Source: an uncultured Methylococcaceae bacterium (GTDB lineage: Bacteria; Pseudomonadota; Gammaproteobacteria; Methylococcales; Methylomonadaceae). Taken from it: a stretch of DNA of 64,000 nucleotides. Every line of letters begins with the position of its first letter. The first letter of the stretch is position 1. Where the stretch lies: NCBI GenBank assembly GCA_913056195.1, contig CAJXMF010000005.1, positions 1-64,000 of the forward strand, in the 5' to 3' direction. Positions 58,429 through 64,000 of the stretch are shown one piece after another. Made by a program: the position numbers and the translations under genes. The notes below the pieces were generated by a model, which was given only the letters and a program-made list of their open reading frames with translations, was not told the origin of the DNA and did no database searches.

Positions 58429-58515
58429 ATGGATTATCAAAAACCGTCGCAATTTCAATACGTGTTCAATGTTGTCAACAGACGGTTGCGCCTGTTATCC
58501 CGCCTATTGCCCTAA
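58429..58515 (+). CDS. Putative leu operon leader peptide
   Basis: 28 codons ending RRLRLLSRLLP, with five Leu codons (TTG, CTG, TTA, CTA, TTG) in the last nine, followed at once by a stop. Leader peptides rich in the product amino acid upstream of leuA are the classic attenuation device. TGCCC (58508-58512) can pair locally with GGGCA (58517-58521), or GTTGC-GCC (58485-58492) with GGGGCAGCAAC (58516-58526), two mutually exclusive structures. A T7 run follows at 58558-58564, but no GC-rich hairpin directly precedes it. Short AAGG before the ATG is only two bases away. Function is inferred. Confidence 0.5.
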   Translation: MDYQKPSQFQYVFNVVNRRLRLLSRLLP

Positions 58516-58568
58516 GGGGCAGCAACAACTATCTCTTAAATTCGTAATACACTAACCTTTTTTTAAAA

Positions 58569-58585
58569 TCAACATACGATGTTGA
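58569..58585 (+). promoter_or_regulatory. Hairpin just upstream of leuA
   Basis: TCAACAT-ACG-ATGTTGA is a perfect 7-bp stem with a three-base loop, placed 24 bases before the leuA ribosome-binding site and right after the T7 run. It could be part of the attenuator, a translational control hairpin or a protein site. Confidence 0.4.
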
Positions 58586-58617
58586 ATTGTTGAAAATGCT
58601 TCATGACTGGAGTTTTC

Positions 58618-60159
58618 ATGAAAGACAAATTGATTATTTTTGATACTACACTGCGCGATGGGGAACAAAGCCCAGGCGCATCGATGACGCGGGACGAGAA
58701 AGTTCGTATAGCTAAAGCATTGGAACGACTCCAGGTTGATGTGATCGAGGCGGGTTTTCCAGCGGCCAGCGAAGGTGATTTTGAGGCGGTACAGGCGGTT
58801 GCCAACAGCATTGAAAAGAGTACCGTGTGCGGATTGGCACGGGCGCTGGACAACGATATTGATCGGGCGGGAGAAGCCTTAAAGGGCGCACAGCATCGGC
58901 GCATTCATACCTTTATCGCGACCTCTCCGATTCATATGCAGCAAAAGTTGAAGATGAGCCCGGAGCAGGTGATTGAGTATGCCGTCAAGGCGGTAAAACG
59001 CGCCAGACAATATACCGATGATGTCGAATTTTCGCCGGAAGATGCCGGTCGCTCGGAAGAAGATTTTCTGTGCCGGATTCTGGAAGCGGTGATTGATGCG
59101 GGTGCAACGACATTAAATATACCCGATACCGTGGGCTACAGTGTGCCGCATGAATTTGGTGCCACCATCGCGCACTTGATCGAACGGATTCCGAATTCAG
59201 ACAAGGCGATTTTTTCGGTGCATTGTCATAATGATTTAGGTCTGGCTGTGGCCAATTCTTTGTCTGCTGTGATAAATGGCGCACGTCAGGTTGAATGTAC
59301 CATCAATGGTTTGGGTGAGCGGGCTGGTAACGCCGCGCTGGAAGAAGTGGTCATGGCCATCAAGACCCGGCATGACGTGTTTCCATGCCAAACCGGTCTG
59401 GATACTCGGGAAATCGTGACCTGCTCTAAACTGGTTTCATCGATTACCGGTTTTCCCGTGCAGCCGAACAAAGCCATCGTCGGCGCCAATGCCTTTGCGC
59501 ATGAGTCGGGTATTCATCAGGATGGTGTCCTGAAGAGCCGTGAAACATACGAAATCATGAAAGCCGAAGATGTAGGCTGGGCGGCCAATCGTATGGTCCT
59601 GGGAAAACATTCCGGGCGTAATGCGTTTAAGAGTCGCATGAATGAACTGGGCTTTCAATTCAGTTCTGAAGCGGAGCTTAATGATGCGTTTGTGCGCTTT
59701 AAACAATTGGCCGATAAAAAACATGAAATCTTCGATGAAGATTTGCAGGCGCTGATTTCGGAAGTCAGCACCAATGATGATGAAAATGTCAAACTGGTCG
59801 CGTTGAAAGTCTGTTCTGAAACCGGTGAAATTCCATGTGCAACGGTCACTATTCGCATCGGACAGGATGAAAAAACCGGTTCGGCAACCGGCGGTGGTGC
59901 GGTCGATGCCAGTCTGAAGGCGATTGAGGCCTTGGTCAATACCGGCGCTACATTAGAGCTTTATTCGGTCAATAATATTACCACCGGTACCGATGCCCAG
60001 GGCGAGGTTACGGTCAGGCTGGATAAAGCCGGGCGTATCGTCAATGGTCTTGGTGCCGATACCGATATTGTGATTGCCTCGGCCAAAGCCTATATCAATG
60101 CCGTCAATAAGCTGCAATCCCAGGATGTTCGACAACACCCGCAAAGTGGTGATGTCTGA
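58618..60159 (+). CDS. leuA: 2-isopropylmalate synthase
   Basis: 513 residues from ATG 58618, which has CTGGAG five bases upstream. An ATG 15 bases earlier is inside that site and rejected. It is the first committed enzyme of leucine synthesis. [23 protein letters not shown], the metal and substrate motifs [53 protein letters not shown] and the C-terminal LeuA regulatory domain ([19 protein letters not shown]) are all present. leuB, leuC and leuD are not in the window. Confidence 0.97.
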   Translation: MKDKLIIFDTTLRDGEQSPGASMTRDEKVRIAKALERLQVDVIEAGFPAASEGDFEAVQAVANSIEKSTVCGLARALDNDIDRAGEALKGAQHRRIHTFIATSPIHMQQKLKMSPEQVIEYAVKAVKRARQYTDDVEFSPEDAGRSEEDFLCRILEAVIDAGATTLNIPDTVGYSVPHEFGATIAHLIERIPNSDKAIFSVHCHNDLGLAVANSLSAVINGARQVECTINGLGERAGNAALEEVVMAIKTRHDVFPCQTGLDTREIVTCSKLVSSITGFPVQPNKAIVGANAFAHESGIHQDGVLKSRETYEIMKAEDVGWAANRMVLGKHSGRNAFKSRMNELGFQFSSEAELNDAFVRFKQLADKKHEIFDEDLQALISEVSTNDDENVKLVALKVCSETGEIPCATVTIRIGQDEKTGSATGGGAVDASLKAIEALVNTGATLELYSVNNITTGTDAQGEVTVRLDKAGRIVNGLGADTDIVIASAKAYINAVNKLQSQDVRQHPQSGDV

Positions 60160-60883
60160 TACAGCAGATGACAACAAACGCTTGCAGTACTTGCAGGCGA
60201 TGGGGGTCGATGTCTGGCAGCCAAGACAGGCGGCCGACATCGATAGCGACAATCTTGGCTTAATAACACAACTTAACGACACAGAAATTGGCGACCTGGA
60301 TGCGCAATGGGAGAGATTGCGACAAACTGTTGCCGAATGTGAGCGTTGTGAACTGCATCAAACCCGCAGGCAAACTGTCTTTGGTGCGGGGAATCGTCAT
60401 GCTGACTGGATGTTGATTGGAGAGGCGCCAGGACAGCAGGAAGATGCGCAGGGTGAGCCTTTTGTCGGGCCAGCCGGTCAGTTATTGACGGAAATGATTC
60501 GGGCGCTGGGTTATTCGCGTGAGCAAGTCTATATTACCAATATTCTGAAATGTCGCCCCCCCAATAACCGGGATCCGCATAGCGAGGAGATTTCGGCCTG
60601 TTCTGATTTTCTTGCCCAACAAATTTCATGGGTTAAACCGAAAATTATTTTGGCGGTTGGCCGCGTTGCGGCGCAAAATCTTTTGCACAGTAAGGCGTCT
60701 TTGGCGAAATTACGCGGTATCGTGCATAAATGGGATGATATTCCCGTTATAGTCATATATCATCCGGCTTATTTATTACGATCATTATTGGAAAAACGAA
60801 AAGCCTGGCAGGATTTGAAATTTGCCCGGCACGTTTACCAGGATTTACAGGAAAGCTATGCGCAGGATATGGGAAAAAGTTAA
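60152..60883 (+). CDS. Family 4 uracil-DNA glycosylase with Fe-S cluster
   Basis: 243 residues from ATG 60152, which overlaps the leuA stop by 8 bases. A longer frame inside leuA is rejected. It removes uracil from DNA. The iron-sulfur cysteines are in [20 protein letters not shown] and EISACSDF. The catalytic motifs are [21 protein letters not shown] and HPAYLLRS. The first 65 residues are a poorly conserved extension. Confidence 0.92.
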   Translation: MSDTADDNKRLQYLQAMGVDVWQPRQAADIDSDNLGLITQLNDTEIGDLDAQWERLRQTVAECERCELHQTRRQTVFGAGNRHADWMLIGEAPGQQEDAQGEPFVGPAGQLLTEMIRALGYSREQVYITNILKCRPPNNRDPHSEEISACSDFLAQQISWVKPKIILAVGRVAAQNLLHSKASLAKLRGIVHKWDDIPVIVIYHPAYLLRSLLEKRKAWQDLKFARHVYQDLQESYAQDMGKS

Positions 60884-61412
60884 GGATTTTGTGAGTTATG
60901 ATGCTGACAGAGAGTTTTACGCCAAAGTGTTTCCCGGATCGGTGAGTCCGCAAGATTTGATGAGAATTCGTTACATGGGTTCGAATGATCTTGATAAAGT
61001 GTTGGAAATTGAAGGCAAAAATTACAATTATCCGTGGACCGAAGCTATTTTTAAAGATTGTTTAAAGGCTTCAAATTATACCTGCTGGGTGATCGAAGAC
61101 CAGAACCAAGAGGTGGGCGGCTATTGTATTATTTCAATAGCCGCCGCCGAGGCGCATATCATGAATGTGAGTGTTGACCCTGACGCCCAAGGCTTGGGCG
61201 CCGGTCGAAAGATGCTGGAACATATGATCAGCTATGTACGGGGGAAGGCGCAAACGATTTTCCTGGAAGTCAGGCCATCGAATCGGAAGGCCGTGCATTT
61301 GTATCAGAGTTTAGGATTTAATGAGATCGGTATCCGTAAAGGCTATTATCCTGCCGAACATGGACGGGAAGATGCCATTATGTTTGCCTTGGAAATCGTA
61401 GCGGAAATTTAA
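60858..61412 (+). CDS. rimI: Ribosomal-protein-alanine N-acetyltransferase RimI-like
   Basis: 184 residues from ATG 60858, with CAGGAAAG just upstream. A longer form starting inside the glycosylase gene is less likely. The GNAT fold has the acetyl-CoA loop VSVDPDAQGLGAGRKMLEHM, EVRPSNRKAVHLYQSLGFNEIG and the C-terminal YYPAEHGREDAIMFAL, typical of RimI, which acetylates bS18 N-terminally. About 40 extra residues precede the GNAT domain. It overlaps the glycosylase gene. Confidence 0.88.
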   Translation: MRRIWEKVKDFVSYDADREFYAKVFPGSVSPQDLMRIRYMGSNDLDKVLEIEGKNYNYPWTEAIFKDCLKASNYTCWVIEDQNQEVGGYCIISIAAAEAHIMNVSVDPDAQGLGAGRKMLEHMISYVRGKAQTIFLEVRPSNRKAVHLYQSLGFNEIGIRKGYYPAEHGREDAIMFALEIVAEI

Positions 61413-61470
61413 CCTGGCCATAAAACTATTTTATGGTTATCAAGAATTGATTGAAGGGCAGGTTAGATGT

Positions 61471-61508
61471 AAAAAAACTCCCAAAGCCAGATGGCTTTGT
61501 GGGAGTGT
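61471..61508 (-). terminator. Terminator of the 51-residue protein gene
   Basis: On the minus strand ACTCCCACAAAGCC and GGCTTTGGGAGT form a 12-bp stem with one bulged base, followed by TTTTTT. It lies about 50 bases after the stop of the small gene and could also terminate rimI in reverse only weakly. Confidence 0.85.
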
Positions 61509-61556
61509 GAGATAAGCAGCCCATGCTGCTTTATTTTACACAGGAAGAAAGGAATT

Positions 61557-61712
61557 TTAAGCTTGTTGAGTTTTGTTGTTTGTGTTGATGTTGCTGAAGA
61601 TTGCGCAAGCACCAAACAGAACCGTTGAAATAATGAATGCACCGGAAATGAAGCTGAAAATTCCAGTGACGAATAATAAGCCGTTGATAATGTCTTTTTG
61701 TAATGTGTTCAT
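61557..61712 (-). CDS. Small membrane protein, 51 residues, uncharacterised
   Basis: An ORF of 52 codons on the minus strand. GGAGACAAAT sits just before its ATG (61712), a sigma-70 promoter with a 17-base spacer lies upstream, and a strong terminator lies downstream, so it has every mark of a real, well-expressed transcript. The peptide starts MNTLQKDIINGLLFVTGIF and has one continuous hydrophobic span of about residues 11-40 with a single Cys36, then a polar Asn/Thr/Gln-rich tail (NINTNNKTQQA). It is probably an inner-membrane protein with the tail outside or inside unknown. No family recognised. Confidence 0.75.
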   Translation of the reverse strand: MNTLQKDIINGLLFVTGIFSFISGAFIISTVLFGACAIFSNINTNNKTQQA

Positions 61713-61744
61713 ATTTGTCTCCGTAGTCGTTTTAAGATGAGTAT

Positions 61745-61773
61745 AGTATAGGGATGCATTGGGCTATTTACAA
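61745..61773 (-). promoter_or_regulatory. Promoter of the small membrane protein gene
   Basis: On the minus strand TTGTAA (61768-61773) and TATACT (61745-61750) are 17 bases apart. The start would fall about 25 bases before the ribosome-binding site. Confidence 0.7.
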
Positions 61774-61802
61774 TATAGCTATTTGTGTATGAATTGTTTC
61801 CG

Positions 61803-61816
61803 TATTGTTAACAATA
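61803..61816. promoter_or_regulatory. 14-bp perfect palindrome upstream of the small gene promoter
   Basis: TATTGTTAACAATA is a perfect palindrome about 30 bases upstream of the -35 element, a usual activator position. It resembles the dyads bound by dimeric regulators. No regulator can be named. Confidence 0.45.
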
Positions 61817-61894
61817 TTTTATGCAAATGTCATTTTTTCTGGCTATTTTTCGTTTTTTTTGGTGCAACAGAAGAATTGACTTTATAGGCAGATA

Positions 61895-62105
61895 AGGTAA
61901 TGCGCAGTAAATAAGATACCCATATTGCGTAGGATTTTTGTTCGTATTCAAGGCGTATAAAGAGGCGCATAGCAAGCTATGTAACTCTTTATACACAGCT
62001 TCTGCTTCTGCTCCTGCTCACGCGCCTTGCCTACATCCATATAGGCAACGCAGAAGACGGACAAAAAGACAAGCAGGATGGGAGGGTATTTTTTGCGAAT
62101 TGCCT
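61895..62105 (+). repeat. Correia-like palindromic element, copy 5 (211 bp)
   Basis: The terminal arms match copy 4 (left AGGTAATGCGCAGTAAATAA). The central stem is GTATAAAGAG (61955-61964) with CTCTTTATAC (61985-61994), a perfect 10-bp pairing around the conserved loop. It also has the extra 50-base module shared with copy 2, with the hairpin TTGCCTACAT-CC-ATATAGGCAA (62027-62048). It lies upstream of the phosphatase gene. Confidence 0.88.
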
Positions 62106-62146
62106 AAGATAAATCAGATTTTTAAGGGATAGCAGGAGAGTATGCG

Positions 62147-62635
62147 GTGAGCGAAGATAGAATTAAGGTTTTGTTTGTTTGCATGGGCAATATTTGTCGG
62201 TCACCAACGGCCGAAGGTGTCTTTCGTGCATTGGTCGAACAGAGACAACTACAGCATGTGTTTCATATTGATTCGGCAGGAACTCATGCCTTTCATGTGG
62301 GGGAAGAGCCTGATCCCAGAGCGCAGAAAGCGGCTAGCGAAAGAGGCTACGATTTAAGTGGCATTCGTGCCCGAAAAGTCATTTATGGTGATTTTGAGGA
62401 TTTTGATCATATTCTGGCGATGGATAGCGAAAATTTTGCCATTTTGACTGAAGCCTGCCCGGAGGAACATCAGCATAAGGTTCACTATTTTATGGATTTT
62501 GCACCGCATGTGGGCGAGCGCGACGTCCCCGACCCGTATTATGGTGGCCGCTATGGTTTTGAACGGGTACTCGATATGGTGGAAGAGGCATCTATTGGTT
62601 TTATCAATCATACTTTGGAGAAACAGAAATCATGA
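62147..62635 (+). CDS. Low-molecular-weight protein tyrosine phosphatase
   Basis: 162 residues from a GTG start with CAGGAGAG upstream. The phosphate loop VCMGNICRSP (Cys12, Arg18) and the general-acid DPYYGG (Asp-Pro) are intact, so the enzyme should be active. Members act on protein tyrosine phosphates, often exopolysaccharide kinases, and no such kinase gene is nearby. The stop overlaps the next start (ATGA). Confidence 0.95.
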   Translation: MSEDRIKVLFVCMGNICRSPTAEGVFRALVEQRQLQHVFHIDSAGTHAFHVGEEPDPRAQKAASERGYDLSGIRARKVIYGDFEDFDHILAMDSENFAILTEACPEEHQHKVHYFMDFAPHVGERDVPDPYYGGRYGFERVLDMVEEASIGFINHTLEKQKS

Positions 62636-63015
62636 AAAAAAACTATATAAAAGTCGCCGCGCTACTGATTTTATGGCTATTAGCGCCGCTTGCCCAAGCG
62701 CAGGACAAGACCCTCAGCCATGTTGTCATCGTCTGGTTAAAGGAACCAGGCAATGATGCGATGCGCCAAAAATTTATCGATGCCAGCCAGCCCTTATCCC
62801 GACTGCCGGGTGTGATCAGTCGCCATGTGGGCGTTGTTTTGCCCAGCAAGCGCCAGCTGGTCGATGACACCTTTGATGTGGCGGTGACGGCAACGTTTAA
62901 AAGTCGTGAGGCATTGAAAGCGTATTTGAATAACCCCAGGCATAAAAAAATTCTGCATGAAAAAATCAAGCCTTTGGTCAATCGCGTCGTCATCTATGAT
63001 TTTGTAACCCCTTAA
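62632..63015 (+). CDS. Exported Dabb-domain (stress-responsive A/B barrel) protein
   Basis: 127 residues. An N-terminal signal peptide (about 1-23, ending AQA) is followed by a single Dabb domain: LSHVVIVWLKEPGNDAMRQKF, LPGVISRHVGVVLPS, FDVAVTATFKSREALKAYLNNPRHKKI. The fold is known from stress-induced plant and bacterial proteins, and the function is uncertain. Export of a Dabb protein is unusual, since most are cytoplasmic. It is coupled to the phosphatase gene (4-base overlap). Confidence 0.85.
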   Translation: MKKNYIKVAALLILWLLAPLAQAQDKTLSHVVIVWLKEPGNDAMRQKFIDASQPLSRLPGVISRHVGVVLPSKRQLVDDTFDVAVTATFKSREALKAYLNNPRHKKILHEKIKPLVNRVVIYDFVTP

Positions 63016-63028
63016 TACAGGAAAAGTC

Positions 63029-63751
63029 ATGAGCATTATCAGTAATACCGTTGACTATCTCGACCAGGATACGCTTTTAGAGGGGTTTTTTGCCTTTGAT
63101 GACCAGATTGAAGGCCAGCGCCCTGTGGTTATAATTACACATGCCTGGGCCGGACGGGATAGTTTTGTTGAGGACAAGGCAAAAAAACTGGCAGAACTGG
63201 GCTATCTGGGCTTTGCGCTGGATATGTACGGTAAAGGTGTTTTAGGTTCCTCTCCTGAAGAAAACAGCCGCTTGATGCAGCCCTTTATGGATGATCGGGC
63301 ATTGTTACAACAACGCATATTGGCGGCGCTAACGGCCGTTAAACAACTGCCGTGGGCGGACAACCGCAAAATAGCGGCGATCGGCTTTTGTTTTGGGGGG
63401 TTATGCGTATTGGATTTAGCGCGTACCGGCGCCGATATTGCAGGTGTTGTTTCGTTTCATGGCTTGTTTGTTCCACCGGATAATCTGCCACAACCTGAGA
63501 TAAAAGCTAAAGTGCTGATTTTGCATGGCCATGATGACCCCCTGACGCCGACCGAACAGGTATTAGGGATTCAGGAGGAAATGACCAACGCCGGTGTCGA
63601 TTGGCAAATGCATACTTATGGCCAAACCATGCATGCGTTTACCAATCCGGTCGCTAACGATCCTGATTTCGGGACTGTTTACCAGCCTGCAGCGGATAAA
63701 CGCTCCTGGCAAAGTCTGTTGAATTTTCTGGATGAAATTTTTACGGATTAG
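63029..63751 (+). CDS. Dienelactone hydrolase family protein
   Basis: 240 residues without signal peptide. The nucleophile elbow GFCFGG places Cys121 as nucleophile, as in true dienelactone hydrolases. The acid is in LHGHDDPLTP and the catalytic His in MHAFTNP. Close relatives include carboxymethylenebutenolidases, but no aromatic degradation pathway is nearby, so a general detoxifying role is possible. ACAGGAAAAGTC precedes the ATG. Confidence 0.9.
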   Translation: MSIISNTVDYLDQDTLLEGFFAFDDQIEGQRPVVIITHAWAGRDSFVEDKAKKLAELGYLGFALDMYGKGVLGSSPEENSRLMQPFMDDRALLQQRILAALTAVKQLPWADNRKIAAIGFCFGGLCVLDLARTGADIAGVVSFHGLFVPPDNLPQPEIKAKVLILHGHDDPLTPTEQVLGIQEEMTNAGVDWQMHTYGQTMHAFTNPVANDPDFGTVYQPAADKRSWQSLLNFLDEIFTD

Positions 63752-63811
63752 CAGAGATTGCCCTATGTCCTATAACGTCTTGATGATTCAATAAATAGTG
63801 TCTGTGCCCTT

Positions 63812-64000
63812 GTGAAGCCAACAAAAACAGAGACGCTCGCCACGTTTCCGCAAGGGCGTTTTGAATTACGGCGTTTTCCGTGCCAGGCGCATGATCCATT
63901 CCGAGCCTGGGATGCGGCCGATGAATATCTGCTGCATGAGCTGGCTGAAAAAACACCGGATACTTCGGCCCAGCTTACGCTGCTGAATGATGCCTTTGGT
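63812..64000 (+). CDS. rlmG: 23S rRNA m2G1835 methyltransferase RlmG, N-terminal part (partial)
   Basis: 63 codons run from GTG 63812 to the window end. RFELRRFPCQAHDPFRAWDAADEYLLHEL and LTLLNDAFG match the N-terminal half of E. coli RlmG (AWEAADEYLLQQL, LILNDAFGA). The start is uncertain because no ribosome-binding site is clear. Confidence 0.85.
   Translation, partial: MKPTKTETLATFPQGRFELRRFPCQAHDPFRAWDAADEYLLHELAEKTPDTSAQLTLLNDAFG

Overview
The window is a chromosomal segment of a gammaproteobacterium. The gene orders are classic for that class: thrS-infC-rpmI-rplT-pheS-pheT-ihfA-merR and gyrA-serC-pheA-hisC-tyrA-aroA-cmk-rpsA-ihfB. Moderate GC, a pyrophosphate-type phosphofructokinase, a copper-receptor-like TonB protein and the many dispersed palindromic repeats fit a methanotroph of the order Methylococcales. 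That assignment is inference, because no methane-oxidation gene is present here.

Layout. 1-7 kb: end of fliE, then fliF-fliG-fliH-fliI-fliJ-fliK (MS ring, switch, export ATPase and hook-length control). 7.2-9.3 kb: rpsF-rpsR-membrane protein-rplI. 9.7-12.2 kb: an OprC-like TonB receptor with a small inverted-repeat insertion exactly at its stop codon. 12.3-20.2 kb: tRNA-Val, thrS, infC (ATC start), rpmI, rplT, pheST, ihfA, a MerR regulator and tRNA-Pro. 20.2-23.9 kb: ttcA, a SAM hydrolase-family gene, galE, ppk2 and initiator tRNA-Met. 24.0-34.1 kb: an A+T-richer accessory block. It holds a sigma-54 response regulator and sensor kinase, a divergent porin and PstS-like protein, and then a P-loop protein, ABC exporter, alpha/beta hydrolase and phosphate-type porin behind a good sigma-54 promoter. 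34.4-45.6 kb: the gyrA to lapA aromatic amino acid and translation cluster. 45.6-51.4 kb, minus strand: rpiA, a peroxiredoxin, selO, a SPOR-type protein, coaX and birA. 51.8-60.2 kb: branched-chain amino acid genes (ilvB, ilvN, ilvC, leuA) interrupted by pfp, a broken toxin-antitoxin locus and pssA. 60.1-64 kb: a uracil-DNA glycosylase, rimI, a previously overlooked 51-residue membrane protein on the minus strand, a low-molecular-weight phosphatase, a Dabb protein, a dienelactone hydrolase and the start of rlmG.

Two things stand out. The first is a family of Correia-like inverted-repeat elements (five copies: 74-233, 14893-15098, 54062-54104, 57373-57531, 61895-62105). Their central stem changes sequence from copy to copy while staying self-complementary around a conserved loop. 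The second is the 24-34 kb block, where a sigma-54 activator lies beside a sigma-54 promoter that drives a four-gene operon headed by a P-loop protein of unknown function. This is the best candidate in the window for an undescribed system.
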